DNA of 64,000 nucleotides from Thermanaeromonas toyohensis ToBE (GCF_900176005.1 NZ_LT838272.1:3057587-3121586), one strand, 5' to 3'; counted from the first letter of the stretch, positions 25,336-34,544 are shown. The notes: generated from the sequence alone by a model not told the origin. Translations and numbers: made by a program.

Positions 25336-25429
25336 ATCGAGTAGGAAGGTGCGGCTAGCGCCCGTCCTCTCTCACACCACCTAATATGCGGAATCCGCAT
25401 CGGCGGTTTAACGCCCATGCCGGGCGCAC
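25336..25429 (-). mobile_element. Collapsed group IIC intron: 5' end joined to domain V-VI
   Basis: On the minus strand the element begins with GTGCGCCCGGCATGGGCGTT, the recognisable 5' end of bacterial class C group II introns (GUGYG plus conserved pairing). It passes directly into a domain V-like hairpin (ACCGCC...GCGGATTCCGC...GGTGGT) and then the domain VI/3'-end sequence GGGCGCTAGCCGCACC...CTACTCGAT. Only about 94 nt remain, so domains I-IV and the reverse transcriptase are gone. It sits 6 bp after a terminator hairpin, the known target of class C introns. It cannot splice or move by itself. Confidence 0.7.
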
Positions 25430-25434
25430 AATAA

Positions 25435-25476
25435 AAGCCCCCATATCTCATATCTAGTTTTAAAAAATGGGGGCTT
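25435..25476 (-). terminator. Terminator of the Uma2-type gene, intron target site
   Basis: On the minus strand AAGCCCCCAT and ATGGGGGCTT form a 10-bp stem with a 22-nt loop, followed by TTATT and then the intron remnant. It lies about 33 bp past the stop codon of the gene ending at 25509. Confidence 0.75.
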
Positions 25477-25508
25477 GGGCCATGAACCAGGCAGGCGCTT
25501 CCACCAAC

Positions 25509-26177
25509 CTAGATTATACCCATATCCTTAAGGCAAGCTATTACCGGCGGGGGAGGGTCCTGAAATAACCATTCAACTTTGAGCCAAAACCCGGAGATTA
25601 CTTCTGACCGGTAAATGCCGCTGGCGTCGGGTAGTATGGTTTGGTAACGACCATTATCTCCCAAACGATAAAACTCTGCCTGTTGCCGGTCGGGGTCAAT
25701 AAGCCAATATTCTCTTACACCGGCAGCTTCGTACTCCACATACTTTTCTCCCCTGTCCCGGGCCAGACTTTCAGGGGAAGTAATTTCAATAATCAAATCA
25801 GGAGCACCATCCATATAGGTTTCTTTTAAAAGGTGCAATTTTTCGTTACTAACGTAAAGGAGGTCTGGCTCCCGCCCCCGGCGCAAGGTTTCCGGCAATC
25901 GGACCAAAAAAGGGGCATCTAAAACTCGCCCCGCTTTTTTATAATATAAGAACTCACGTATAACGCTGTATAAGAAACCCTTAATCTCCTGATGTCTTCT
26001 CGCTGCTGGGGTCAAGATAATGACCTCCCCGTCCACCCACTCTGCCCAGGTGTCCTCGTCGCACCAAACCAGGAATTCTTCGAAAGCCATCTTGCCCGGT
26101 GGCAAGGGTTTACCTGTATCGTAAGTTAAAGCTGCCTCCTTGATTACTGCGTCCACCCGCTTTATACCCCCTTTCAA
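25509..26177 (-). CDS. Uma2-family (DUF820) endonuclease-like protein
   Basis: A 222-residue protein of the Uma2 family, which has a PD-(D/E)XK nuclease fold. The fold motifs are GREPDLLYV (~115), PDLIIEITSPES with the catalytic-type D/E (~140) and GVREYWLIDPDRQQ (~165). The family is widespread in cyanobacteria and thermophilic Firmicutes; its function is poorly known, with links to mobile DNA. It stands alone between the intron remnant and the cyclase operon and does not look part of the purine pathway. Confidence 0.85.
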   Translation of the reverse strand: MKGGIKRVDAVIKEAALTYDTGKPLPPGKMAFEEFLVWCDEDTWAEWVDGEVIILTPAARRHQEIKGFLYSVIREFLYYKKAGRVLDAPFLVRLPETLRRGREPDLLYVSNEKLHLLKETYMDGAPDLIIEITSPESLARDRGEKYVEYEAAGVREYWLIDPDRQQAEFYRLGDNGRYQTILPDASGIYRSEVISGFWLKVEWLFQDPPPPVIACLKDMGII

Positions 26178-26327
26178 AGCCGGGCTCTATTCCGGAGTCT
26201 TTGATAGAACATACACTCTCCTGGCCTTTAGTATACCATACATTGTTTTTTCTTTCAGCCTAACACCACTTTTTCCATTCCACTTCTCCTTCCCAAAGCT
26301 CCCCGTTTACTTCTCCCAAATAAAAAA

Positions 26328-26356
26328 AGCCCCCTCTTTATGTACGACAGGGGGCT
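26328..26356 (-). terminator. Terminator of the oxamate/cyclase operon
   Basis: AGCCCCCT and AGGGGGCT form an 8-bp stem with a 13-nt loop, followed on the minus strand by TTTTTTTATTT. It lies 70 bp past the cyclase stop codon and is a textbook intrinsic terminator. Confidence 0.88.
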
Positions 26357-26425
26357 GAACCTTTTCTATTCTAAGGAGGGAGTCTTTTAACATTAAGAGA
26401 CTAGCATGAGGGGATTACTCTCGTT

Positions 26426-27211
26426 TTACTTCTCGTCAAAGGCTACAATCCGGCAGATAGAGGACTCGCCGCCCACAAACCTCCAGGGGAAGCAGCCAAT
26501 GATGACTCTCTTATTTAAAATCTGGTCAATGTCTCCCCCTACATTTTCAGCATGGATTATATCATAGGGGAAAAGGGCAATATGCATGACTTGGTAATCT
26601 TCCGGCGGGAAGAAGTCGTCTAAGCCCTTGCCGTATTTCTCCCGCAGGTACTTGTCCGCTTCCCGGGCCTGCACAGGCATCCACTCGCGGATCTTGGTGT
26701 TCATAGGATGGTCGGCCGAGCCGCAGTCTACCCCCAGCCACTTGATTTTCATTTTTAAACACCACTCGGCAAATTCCCGTGTAGGACCCGGGTGCTTGAT
26801 CATATAGCGCACTTCATCGGCTTCCGGTTGGTCCCAAGCATAATGGTGATATCCTGTATGGATGATCAAGATATCCCCTTCCCGTACTTCCACCCGGTCC
26901 ATGATATCCTTAGAAGTATAGATCCCATAATCCTCCGCTATGTCGCTCAAATCCACCACTACCCCCGGCCCCACCAGGAAATCCAAAGGCAGGCTGGCGA
27001 TGTCCTTGCCGTGGGTGCAGAAGTGCAGCGGTCCATCTAGATGCGTACCCACATGGTTGGAAGTAGTAATGAGCTGTCCGTTGGCCCCGTTAGGAGCTAG
27101 CCGCTTGAAGAACTTGATCTGCAGCGGTTCATAAGTTGGCCAAGGCGGGGTAAGATGGCTCAGAGGCTGGGTTAGATCATACATCTTTACCTTGTCCCAG
27201 AAGGAAAGCAT
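26426..27211 (-). CDS. Cyclase-family (KynB-like) metal-dependent amide hydrolase
   Basis: A 261-residue protein of the Cyclase superfamily, which includes bacterial kynurenine formamidase and isatin hydrolase. The metal-binding motif HVGTHLDGPLHF (~53-64) and the second conserved site GVDCGSADHPM (~160) are both present, so the enzyme should be active. It is the last gene after the oxamate carbamoyltransferase genes, 116 bp beyond allG. I infer hydrolysis of an amide or ring in the same pathway, for example oxamate to oxalate and ammonia or a ureide ring opening; the sequence alone does not choose. Confidence 0.85.
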   Translation of the reverse strand: MLSFWDKVKMYDLTQPLSHLTPPWPTYEPLQIKFFKRLAPNGANGQLITTSNHVGTHLDGPLHFCTHGKDIASLPLDFLVGPGVVVDLSDIAEDYGIYTSKDIMDRVEVREGDILIIHTGYHHYAWDQPEADEVRYMIKHPGPTREFAEWCLKMKIKWLGVDCGSADHPMNTKIREWMPVQAREADKYLREKYGKGLDDFFPPEDYQVMHIALFPYDIIHAENVGGDIDQILNKRVIIGCFPWRFVGGESSICRIVAFDEK

Positions 27212-27327
27212 AAGATAAACCCTCCTTAGGATGTTTATTTAATATAGTCCCTAAGAGCCTTATAGCTTTTACAAAAGCCTCCGGCCCCCATAGTGACCAA
27301 AAGCAAACAGAAATTTTTAAGATAGCT

Positions 27328-28734
27328 TTAAGTGTACTGTTCAGCAAAAGCCAACAAGGCCTTCTCAAAACATTCCCAGGGCGGATTGACTAGTCCAGCA
27401 CCCACCTGGCCTATACCCGGGTCTTTATGGGCGATCCCGGTATTGATCTGCGGTAGAATACCCGTCTCTATCACCTTGCGTATATCTATCCCGGTGGCCG
27501 TACCCCGGAAGCCTAATACAGGGATGGTAAAGAACCTGTTTTCCCCTGCCGTGATACTGTACATCTTGCGGGAAAACTCAAGGGCATCTTCTGGGGTACC
27601 GCCTACAAACTGTACTATAGGAATGGCCGCGGCCATGGCGAATCCACCCAAACCCGCAGTTTCCGTAATGGCAGAATCTCCTATGTCAGGGTTAGCATCC
27701 TCCTCGGTGAACCCGGGGAAATACAGCCCCTTAACCTTTTGGGCAGGCCCAGTAAACCACCGGTCACCCAACCCGCTTACCTTGATCCCGAATTCTGTAC
27801 CGTTGCGGGACATGACCGTGACTATGGTGCTCTTAGGGATCCCATGGGCCGCCTCCAGCATAGCTTTGGCTGCTGGCATGGAAAGATTAAGGAAAAAGTG
27901 GTCATTCCCGTTAATAAATTCCAGAACCCGCCGGAGATCGGAGAGGGGATAACCCGTCTCTAAAATATAAGGAGCGATGGTCCGCATAAACAAAGAGGTG
28001 GCCGCTTTATTACGGTTATGCACTTCATCCCCCATATGCAGGGCCTGGGCGATAAGGGATTTTAGGTCCACCCCCCCAGCAAGCTTTATGGCTTTCCCGA
28101 GCACAGGGGCTAGAACATCACCCATCCATTTTAATCTTTCCAAAACCTCAGGACTATAGGCCCCATAGCGGAGAACCTTCCCTAAGCCCTCATTTAAGGT
28201 ACAATAGGCCCGATTGCCATGGGTCTTATTTTCCACTATAAACACCGGCATGGAAGGTGAGACCACACCGGCCATAGGACCGACACTAGAATGCTCATGG
28301 CAGGGCGAATATTCTATCTCCCTAGCAGCCAGCCTTTCCGCTTCCTGCGGAGTTTTAGCCCATCCTTCAAAGAGGATCGCCCCTATTATGGCTCCCCTCA
28401 AAGGCCCTGACATCCTATCCCAGGTTATGGGGGGTCCTGCATGGAGGAGCATACGCTCCTTAAAGCCTGGTATAACCTCTCCTGCTTTACCGATCCCTAT
28501 AAGCACCGGCTGGGCGGCATGGTAACGCTCTAAGGCCTGCCGGTTAGCCTCCTCGATATCCTCCCGTCCAATTAGCCTATCTAAAATCTTGATAAGTTCC
28601 ACCTTGCCCCGCGCCGGTGGCTCCCACCTAACTTGATAGACAGTCGCTCCCTGTTCACGCATAGACCTGGCAAATACTTCACTTCCTAGGTTGACCACTT
28701 TAAGCGCCGGCGGCCAGTTGGCCAGGTATGCCAT
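27328..28734 (-). CDS. allG: Oxamate carbamoyltransferase subunit AllG (YlbE, DUF1116)
   Basis: A full-length 468-residue DUF1116 protein related to E. coli YlbE/AllG. Typical stretches are SPCHEHSSVGPMAGVVSPSM (~145) and GTEFGIKVSGLGDRWFTGPA (~310). In E. coli AllF, AllG and AllH together catalyse phosphorolysis of oxalurate to oxamate and carbamoyl phosphate. The gene follows fdrA by 46 bp on the minus strand and belongs to the arcC-allH-allF-allG-cyclase unit. Confidence 0.9.
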   Translation of the reverse strand: MAYLANWPPALKVVNLGSEVFARSMREQGATVYQVRWEPPARGKVELIKILDRLIGREDIEEANRQALERYHAAQPVLIGIGKAGEVIPGFKERMLLHAGPPITWDRMSGPLRGAIIGAILFEGWAKTPQEAERLAAREIEYSPCHEHSSVGPMAGVVSPSMPVFIVENKTHGNRAYCTLNEGLGKVLRYGAYSPEVLERLKWMGDVLAPVLGKAIKLAGGVDLKSLIAQALHMGDEVHNRNKAATSLFMRTIAPYILETGYPLSDLRRVLEFINGNDHFFLNLSMPAAKAMLEAAHGIPKSTIVTVMSRNGTEFGIKVSGLGDRWFTGPAQKVKGLYFPGFTEEDANPDIGDSAITETAGLGGFAMAAAIPIVQFVGGTPEDALEFSRKMYSITAGENRFFTIPVLGFRGTATGIDIRKVIETGILPQINTGIAHKDPGIGQVGAGLVNPPWECFEKALLAFAEQYT

Positions 28735-28780
28735 TTTTTGCGCCTCCTTAAGCCAGTAAGTTCGCCTTGGTGCAGTTTAT

Positions 28781-30325
28781 TTAGCTCGACAAGGAGCCCT
28801 GGATAAGTCTTGCTACTAATTGGGCTGCAGCATAATTAGAATAAAGCACAGTAGCGCCTGCTTCGCGCAATATTTTTTCCTGCTCCCGCAAACCTTGCGG
28901 ATCTCCTTCCGTACCTACCAGGACAGCTATCTGGATAAGTTGCCGTCCCGATTGCCTGGCTATTCTCGTGGCCTCCCGTACAGCCTCTGCGGTTACTCCT
29001 GCTGGGTCAGGATGACACCCAAAGCCCAAAACTACATCGAATAGGAGTATAGCTACTTCCTCGTCCTGGGCCTCCTTAAGGTAACGGGGCACCCTTAGAC
29101 CAGGCTCCAGCATAGGATGGGGTCTGCCGCGGGTAAAATAATCATCTCCCAAATCCAGGCAGGAATGGGCTCGGCTTTCTTCCGGACTTTTAAGCAGAAG
29201 TTCTGGCTCCCAAGCTACATTAGAGTAGACCGGGATCCCTTTATGAGCTAAAAAAGTAAGGGTCTCATCACATAAAGTACCCCCGCAGTACAGGCCCCGC
29301 AGATACCCCCGTACTGGTCGGCCACCGGTAAGGTCCCGCGCTAGTTCCTCAATATCTTTTTCTTGGTAATATAAACTTCTTTCCTTCCCGGAAACCATAG
29401 AGCAGGCCAGGACTGCAGCCTCCTCTAGGCTCCTGGCAAACTTAACTTTACCTCTATCCTCGCCCCCCATCTCGCCCATAAAGCATACAACCGCAGGCTT
29501 ACTACCTTCCTCCAGGGCTCGGACCACCTTCTCCCGCACCTCAGGCGCTGGTGGCTTAGAGATAACTACTTTAACCTTAGTATTCTCATCCTGCTCTAGC
29601 ATTTCCAGGGCGAGTAAAGTTGTTATACCGCCCACTTCCTGCCGGAGATCGCGGCCACCAGTGCCTATGGCATGGGTAATCCCTTCGCCCAGCCGATCTA
29701 TTACTGCTAAAACTTGCTGGAGCCCTGTTCCCGAGGCAGCCACGATCCCTATGTGACCGGGTCTTACTTTATTAGCAAATCCTAGGCCTAGCCCTCCTAC
29801 AACTGCTGTCCCGCAGTCAGGTCCCATAACGAGAAGCCCTTTTTCCTGCGCTAACTTCTTTAACATTACCTCCTCTTCCAAGGAAACGTTGTCGCTAAAC
29901 AGGAACACGTGAAGCCCATGCTCCAGTGCCTTTCTCGCCTCGCGCGCTGCATAGGCTCCGGGAACAGAAATGGCTGCTATGCCCGCCCCTTCCAGTACGG
30001 CTTCCTCCAGGGAATTATATATCTCCTCCTGTCCAGCAGCCCGGGACTGAACCCTGGGGGCCAACTTCTCCTCAATCAATTCTTCCGCTTCATATAAGGC
30101 TTCTTCGCTTTCTGCCCCTAGGGCGATAAGAAGGTCTGTAGCCGCAGCCTTCTCTACCTCTGGGGTATAAAATCCCATCCCTTTTAAACTCTCTTTATTA
30201 AGATCTGTAGCCATGCCCACCAGGGCTTCCCGAATACCGGGCAATCTCTGTATCTCCTGGGTCAGGCTCATCAAGGTTACGGAATCGTAATAGCTGTTAT
30301 GGCGCACCGTTATCCGTTTAAACAC
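28781..30325 (-). CDS. fdrA: Oxamate carbamoyltransferase subunit AllF (FdrA family)
   Basis: A 514-residue FdrA-type protein related to the succinyl-CoA ligase alpha subunit. It has a CoA-ligase-like nucleotide fold near the middle (VMGPDCGTAVVGGLGLGFANK, GIVAASGTGLQQVL, GTGGRDLRQEVGG), and a C-terminal domain with GFGCHPDPAG. In E. coli it is AllF, one of three subunits of oxamate carbamoyltransferase. Its start overlaps the allH end by 16 bp, so translation is coupled. No catalytic motif appears damaged. Confidence 0.9.
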   Translation of the reverse strand: MFKRITVRHNSYYDSVTLMSLTQEIQRLPGIREALVGMATDLNKESLKGMGFYTPEVEKAAATDLLIALGAESEEALYEAEELIEEKLAPRVQSRAAGQEEIYNSLEEAVLEGAGIAAISVPGAYAAREARKALEHGLHVFLFSDNVSLEEEVMLKKLAQEKGLLVMGPDCGTAVVGGLGLGFANKVRPGHIGIVAASGTGLQQVLAVIDRLGEGITHAIGTGGRDLRQEVGGITTLLALEMLEQDENTKVKVVISKPPAPEVREKVVRALEEGSKPAVVCFMGEMGGEDRGKVKFARSLEEAAVLACSMVSGKERSLYYQEKDIEELARDLTGGRPVRGYLRGLYCGGTLCDETLTFLAHKGIPVYSNVAWEPELLLKSPEESRAHSCLDLGDDYFTRGRPHPMLEPGLRVPRYLKEAQDEEVAILLFDVVLGFGCHPDPAGVTAEAVREATRIARQSGRQLIQIAVLVGTEGDPQGLREQEKILREAGATVLYSNYAAAQLVARLIQGSLSS

Positions 30326-31212
30326 CAGTTATCCCTCCTCTGCCACTCAAGGCTTAAGTACACTCCTAAGGCCATATCAAAGCCTGAACTTCCTCCCACC
30401 CCCAGAAGCTCTTCTACTGCTTCCCCCATCTCCCTGGGAGTTTTTCCCAAGACGCAGGCCAGAACCTTTTCAATAAATTCGTGTCCCCGGCCTTGCAGGG
30501 CCTCCTTTAGAAAAAAAGCGCTTAAGGGCAAGGTGCGTCCCAATAAAGAAGTCACCCTCTTTTCCCATATTCCTTCCTGCAACCCATAAGCTTTTCGCCA
30601 GATGGTCCGGGTAAGGCTTAAGCCCAAAATTAAATCATCTCCGCTGGGCGTAAGTCCAGGACCCCATCCTATTAACCCCTTTAAGGCTTCTTCTAGCCCC
30701 TCGGGATCTTGCAGCAATAGAGAGGTCCTTAATTTGTGTATTAACAGTATCAGCTCATTTTTACTTCCCGCCAATACTAATTTAAAGGGCGAAGGCACCG
30801 TACTCCCCTCTAAGGCCGCCTGCAATAACCTTAAGTTTTCTTCCTTTATATATAAAGGCGCCTTAATTCCCTTTAAGGGACTTTCCCAGGGGAGGCTAAG
30901 GCTAAAGTCAACTAAAACTTTAGGGGCGAGCCTTACCCGGTATCCATCTTCTGCCTCCACCTGGTAACCTGGAAAAAGGCCCAAGCCGGTAAAGGAAATG
31001 CCCCGGGATATAGCTATAGTGGCGTAACCTTCCCCGCCACCTCGCTCCTGGGGTAATAGCGCAAGAAAAGCTCCGTCGCTCACCAGGTTTATAGCCCGGT
31101 CAAATACGCTATGAATATAAAAGGGTTGTTTACCTTCTAGGAGTAGGGAAAAATATTTTCCTCGGCGAACAACTGGCAAATAATGGAGTATGCCCCCATG
31201 TTCAGTGCACAA
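30310..31212 (-). CDS. allH: Oxamate carbamoyltransferase subunit AllH (DUF2877)
   Basis: A 300-residue DUF2877 protein (E. coli YlbF/AllH type). The family signature GWGPGLTPSGDDLILGLSL lies near residue 190. It overlaps the carbamate kinase gene upstream by 11 bp and fdrA downstream by 16 bp, which fits subunits made in fixed proportion. Family knowledge assigns it to the AllFGH oxamate carbamoyltransferase; its own catalytic role is not evident from sequence. Confidence 0.88.
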   Translation of the reverse strand: MCTEHGGILHYLPVVRRGKYFSLLLEGKQPFYIHSVFDRAINLVSDGAFLALLPQERGGGEGYATIAISRGISFTGLGLFPGYQVEAEDGYRVRLAPKVLVDFSLSLPWESPLKGIKAPLYIKEENLRLLQAALEGSTVPSPFKLVLAGSKNELILLIHKLRTSLLLQDPEGLEEALKGLIGWGPGLTPSGDDLILGLSLTRTIWRKAYGLQEGIWEKRVTSLLGRTLPLSAFFLKEALQGRGHEFIEKVLACVLGKTPREMGEAVEELLGVGGSSGFDMALGVYLSLEWQRRDNWCLNG

Positions 31213-32152
31213 TAGCTGTCCCTGCCTGCCCCTGCAGAGCTTCCCGGGCTTCTTCCAGGAGACCTATAATCGCCTTCTGGCCTCCTTGCTCAAGGAAAGT
31301 AATAGCCGCCTCTACTTTAGGGCCCATGCTTCCTGGTGGAAAATGCCCCTCCTTAAAGTACCGCTTTGCTTCCTCTACGGTCATGCAGTCAAGCTCCTTT
31401 TGCCCGGGCCTCCCAAAGTTAATAATTACCTTCCTAACGCTGGTCAGCATCAGCAATACATCGGCCCCGATATCGCTGGCTAGCCTGGCTGCTGCTAAAT
31501 CTTTATCGATGACCCCTTCTACCCCCTTAAGATGCCCTTTCTCATCCTGTACTACAGGTATCCCTCCTCCGCCAGCTGCTATCACTACAAAACCTTCCTC
31601 CAGCGCCTTGCGGATGGCCTTCCTTTCCACAATGGCTAAAGGCCGGGGAGAAGGAACTACACGCCGCCACCCGCGTCCGCTATCCTCTACCATACGGTAC
31701 CCTCTAGTTTTTTCCATCTGGCGAGCTTCCTCAGCTGTATAAAACGGCCCCACAGGCTTGGTAGGATTATAAAAGGCAGGATCGTGAGGATCTACTACCA
31801 CCTGGGTAACGAAAGTTACTATTTCCTTCTCGCATCCCTTCTCTAGAAGTACATTCCTTAACTGCTGCTGAATCCCGTAACCCAGGGATCCTTGTGTATT
31901 AGCTACGCACACATCCAAGGGCATGGGGGGGACCACGTCCTTGGCTAGCTCATTTTTAATCAAGAGATTCCCGACCTGAGGGCCGTTGCCGTGGGTAATA
32001 AGGACGCGGTACCCAGCTATTACTAGCTCCGCTATAGATTCGGCAACCTTAGCAATATTCTTAAGTTGTTCAGGAAAGGTGCCCCGCTCTCCTACCCTGG
32101 TTATGGCGTTCCCCCCTAGCGCCAGTACCACCGTCTGCATTTTATTTTCCAC
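31202..32152 (-). CDS. arcC: Carbamate kinase
   Basis: A normal-length carbamate kinase (316 residues) of the amino acid kinase fold: VLALGGNAI at the N-terminus, ITHGNGPQVGNLL (~52), VIAAGGGGIPVV (~213) and the nucleotide-binding VIDKDLAAARLA. It turns carbamoyl phosphate and ADP into ATP, carbon dioxide and ammonia. Here it is the first gene of the oxamate carbamoyltransferase operon and corresponds to E. coli AllK (YbcF). This step is the ATP-yielding end of anaerobic ureide breakdown. A terminator for pucR sits about 110 bp upstream, so it must have its own promoter, which was not clearly located. Confidence 0.95.
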   Translation of the reverse strand: MENKMQTVVLALGGNAITRVGERGTFPEQLKNIAKVAESIAELVIAGYRVLITHGNGPQVGNLLIKNELAKDVVPPMPLDVCVANTQGSLGYGIQQQLRNVLLEKGCEKEIVTFVTQVVVDPHDPAFYNPTKPVGPFYTAEEARQMEKTRGYRMVEDSGRGWRRVVPSPRPLAIVERKAIRKALEEGFVVIAAGGGGIPVVQDEKGHLKGVEGVIDKDLAAARLASDIGADVLLMLTSVRKVIINFGRPGQKELDCMTVEEAKRYFKEGHFPPGSMGPKVEAAITFLEQGGQKAIIGLLEEAREALQGQAGTAIVH

Positions 32153-32260
32153 TCCTGGACCTTTAGTTTTGATTTGATATAGATCTTCCGAGAAGACCCC
32201 GCTTAAACCTTTGTAGAAGAGCTATAAAATTTATCCGTTACCCATTATTAAAAGATAAAA

Positions 32261-32286
32261 CCCCTCATCCACTAGGGAATGAGGGG
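32261..32286 (-). terminator. Terminator of pucR
   Basis: On the minus strand CCCCTCAT(TCC) and (GG)ATGAGGGG form a stem of at least 8 bp with TTTTATCTTTT following. It lies about 20 bp after the pucR stop codon and separates the regulator from the carbamate kinase operon. Confidence 0.88.
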
Positions 32287-32305
32287 AAAAAGATTAAAAA
32301 GAAGA

Positions 32306-33994
32306 TTATTTATTAAATATCTTGAACAACCTCAAGGCTGCTTGCAAAGTAAGCCTTTGTTCGGGATCATCCGGATCAAAGCCGGTGATCTGCTTAATTT
32401 TAGTTAACCTATATAGAACGGTATTATAATGGGTAAATAAGAGCTCTGCAGTACGTTTAATGTTGCAATTTGTCTGGATATATACTTCTAAGGTCTTTAG
32501 AAGTTCCCCACCTTTAAAGGTATCATATTCGTACAGCGGGCCCATGATTCTTAAGGCGAAACGCTTTTGCTCCTCTGGTCCCGCTTGGCCAAGAAGAAGC
32601 CCGTAAATCCCCAGGTTATCGTAATAGATATCTTGACCTGGTCCAAATATAATCTGTCCCAGTTCCAAGGCTATCCGGGCCTCGTAGTAGCTTCTCTTAA
32701 GCCCAGCTATACCCTTGCCCGGCCGACCTATGCCAATGGTAACTGACCAACGGGAGAGGTTTTGACGTAACTTCTTAACCATCTCTTGTGTCCAGGAGAT
32801 ACTCTCCCCTTGGCCCGCACCTTGAGGGTGAAGGCCAAGAAGGATACCCGAAGAATGGCTAGTTAAAATATGCTTTAAACTATTCCTCCGGCAAAAGTCA
32901 TCAATTAAAGTAATCGCCTGGCTTTTTACTAGCTGGGATATTCTCTCATTTTGGGTCAGATCTTTCATTTTCTTTACGGGCAATACATTAAGTAATAAAA
33001 CTATATATTCCAGAGTAAGGTCCCAGCCAAAGGTTCTACCGCGGGCGATGAAAGTAGCCTCATCAGAGATATTCTCACTCATAAGCAACTGATCCAAAAA
33101 CTCTGTTTTATATTTTTGCTCTACCTGGGCAATACCATGGCAGCGGATTACATCCAGGGCTATAAAAAAGCATACCCGTTCTAAGTTCAAAAGGTCTAGA
33201 AAAGAAAAACTATCGTCGAACTTAAGTGCTTTTATACATCCATAATGCTCATTTCCCACTACCAAAGGTATCCTTATTAGCTCTGCCTGGTAGCCCTCCG
33301 CTTCTACCCGTTCCCGCTGGAAAGTCATTACTGGACCTTCTATTTTATCCCTCAAAGTTTCCGTAACTGAGAGCTCCGTCGGCCTTTCTAAGAGAGCTAA
33401 GGCTAAGGTTTCCGTTCCTTTAGCCCAATTTAGCCCTGCGAGTTCCCGCCGTAAGTTTAAAGTGTCCTCTACTAGTACCACCGCCTTAAGAAGTTTAGCC
33501 AAAGCATTCCCCATCTGTTTTAGAGAGCCGCCTTCTAAAATTAGATTCGCAAATTGCCGGTGGACACCCATGCTCCTCCTTAAGAACCGAGCCTGGCGGT
33601 TAACGATTTGAGCTAAGACAGCTGACATGAGGTCCGAAAAGCTAACTTCATACGGTAATTCTAAAAGAGGCAAACCGCAACTGTTAGCTGCCTCTACCAT
33701 ATAGGAGGGTACCGTATCAATATACCGCTTTGGTTTAAAGGCTAAAGCTGCCAAGCCCTTAGCGGCAAGTTTAGGCACCAGTTCCCGCTGGGCTTTAAGA
33801 TCATCTCGGATGGCATAGCCCGTTGTTAGGAGAAGATCCCCTTCCCGGATCCAGTCTAGTATATCGGGGACTTCCATAACGTTTACGTTGGTAACAACAC
33901 GGCCTAAACCTTGCCTTCCGCCGACCACCTTAACATTTTTAAATTCTGCGAGGCTAAGGATTTCTTCAACAGTAATACCTACTTCGTGGAACAT
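32306..33994 (-). CDS. pucR: PucR-family transcriptional regulator
   Basis: A 562-residue regulator with the N-terminal purine-catabolism (PucR) domain (~1-130; VTVEEILSL, DWIREGDLLLTTGYAI). It has a long central sensor region of GGDEF-like/CdaR topology and a C-terminal PucR helix-turn-helix (~490-550; NIKRTAELLFTHYNTVLYRL). PucR in B. subtilis controls purine degradation genes and responds to ureides. It is therefore the natural candidate regulator of the xdh, importer and oxamate operons here. It follows the DUF169 and HAD genes by 27 bp and may be cotranscribed with them. Confidence 0.9.
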   Translation of the reverse strand: MFHEVGITVEEILSLAEFKNVKVVGGRQGLGRVVTNVNVMEVPDILDWIREGDLLLTTGYAIRDDLKAQRELVPKLAAKGLAALAFKPKRYIDTVPSYMVEAANSCGLPLLELPYEVSFSDLMSAVLAQIVNRQARFLRRSMGVHRQFANLILEGGSLKQMGNALAKLLKAVVLVEDTLNLRRELAGLNWAKGTETLALALLERPTELSVTETLRDKIEGPVMTFQRERVEAEGYQAELIRIPLVVGNEHYGCIKALKFDDSFSFLDLLNLERVCFFIALDVIRCHGIAQVEQKYKTEFLDQLLMSENISDEATFIARGRTFGWDLTLEYIVLLLNVLPVKKMKDLTQNERISQLVKSQAITLIDDFCRRNSLKHILTSHSSGILLGLHPQGAGQGESISWTQEMVKKLRQNLSRWSVTIGIGRPGKGIAGLKRSYYEARIALELGQIIFGPGQDIYYDNLGIYGLLLGQAGPEEQKRFALRIMGPLYEYDTFKGGELLKTLEVYIQTNCNIKRTAELLFTHYNTVLYRLTKIKQITGFDPDDPEQRLTLQAALRLFKIFNK

Positions 33995-34021
33995 AATAAT
34001 AACACCCGATTTCCCATAATC

Positions 34022-34489
34022 CTAGGGTCTTAGGGTGGCCACAGCCCTTTGAGGCTTAAGCAAGAAATCCAAGGCAGCGATAATACTGGGGAACACTATA
34101 TGGGCAGCCATAAGGGCGCTCATAGCTGCACCTTCTTCCCCTAGTACCAGTAAGCTTAAAGCCGCTTCCTTAAACATAAGCGCATCATTATGACCGTTGC
34201 CCACAGCAGCCGTATGCTGAGCCCCTAGTTCCTTCACTAGCCTAGCCTTGTCCGCCCCGCCCTCTCGTGCATTCACCCGGACCATCTTCACAGGAAGGCC
34301 AGCACACTCTCGGGCAGCGCTACCAAAGGTATCAGCAGTAAAGACGTGGAGTTCGGCGAACTTCCCTAAATCTTGAAGCCTTTCCTTGACCCCCGGCAAC
34401 AAAACCCCATCCAGGGCCAGGGTCCCATTGAAATCTAGTACAATATGCTTAATCTCGATAGCCTGGTGGGGCAACTGAATTTGAAGCAT
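34022..34489 (-). CDS. HAD-family hydrolase (soluble P-type ATPase-like, COG4087)
   Basis: About 155 residues when started at the ATG at 34489, which has GGGGAGAAG 4-5 bp upstream; a longer frame to 34558 would overlap the DUF169 gene. HAD motif I is DFNGTLALDG, with Asn in the place of the usual second Asp, as in the soluble P-type ATPase-like group. Motif II is VFTADT and motif IV VGNGHNDALMF. These proteins resemble the P domain of ion pumps; their substrate is unknown. The gene lies between DUF169 and pucR. Confidence 0.8.
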   Translation of the reverse strand: MLQIQLPHQAIEIKHIVLDFNGTLALDGVLLPGVKERLQDLGKFAELHVFTADTFGSAARECAGLPVKMVRVNAREGGADKARLVKELGAQHTAAVGNGHNDALMFKEAALSLLVLGEEGAAMSALMAAHIVFPSIIAALDFLLKPQRAVATLRP

Positions 34490-34544
34490 CTGCTTCTCCC
34501 CTCCCCAGTAAAATAGGTCCAATCCCCTTTGACCTTTACCATTA

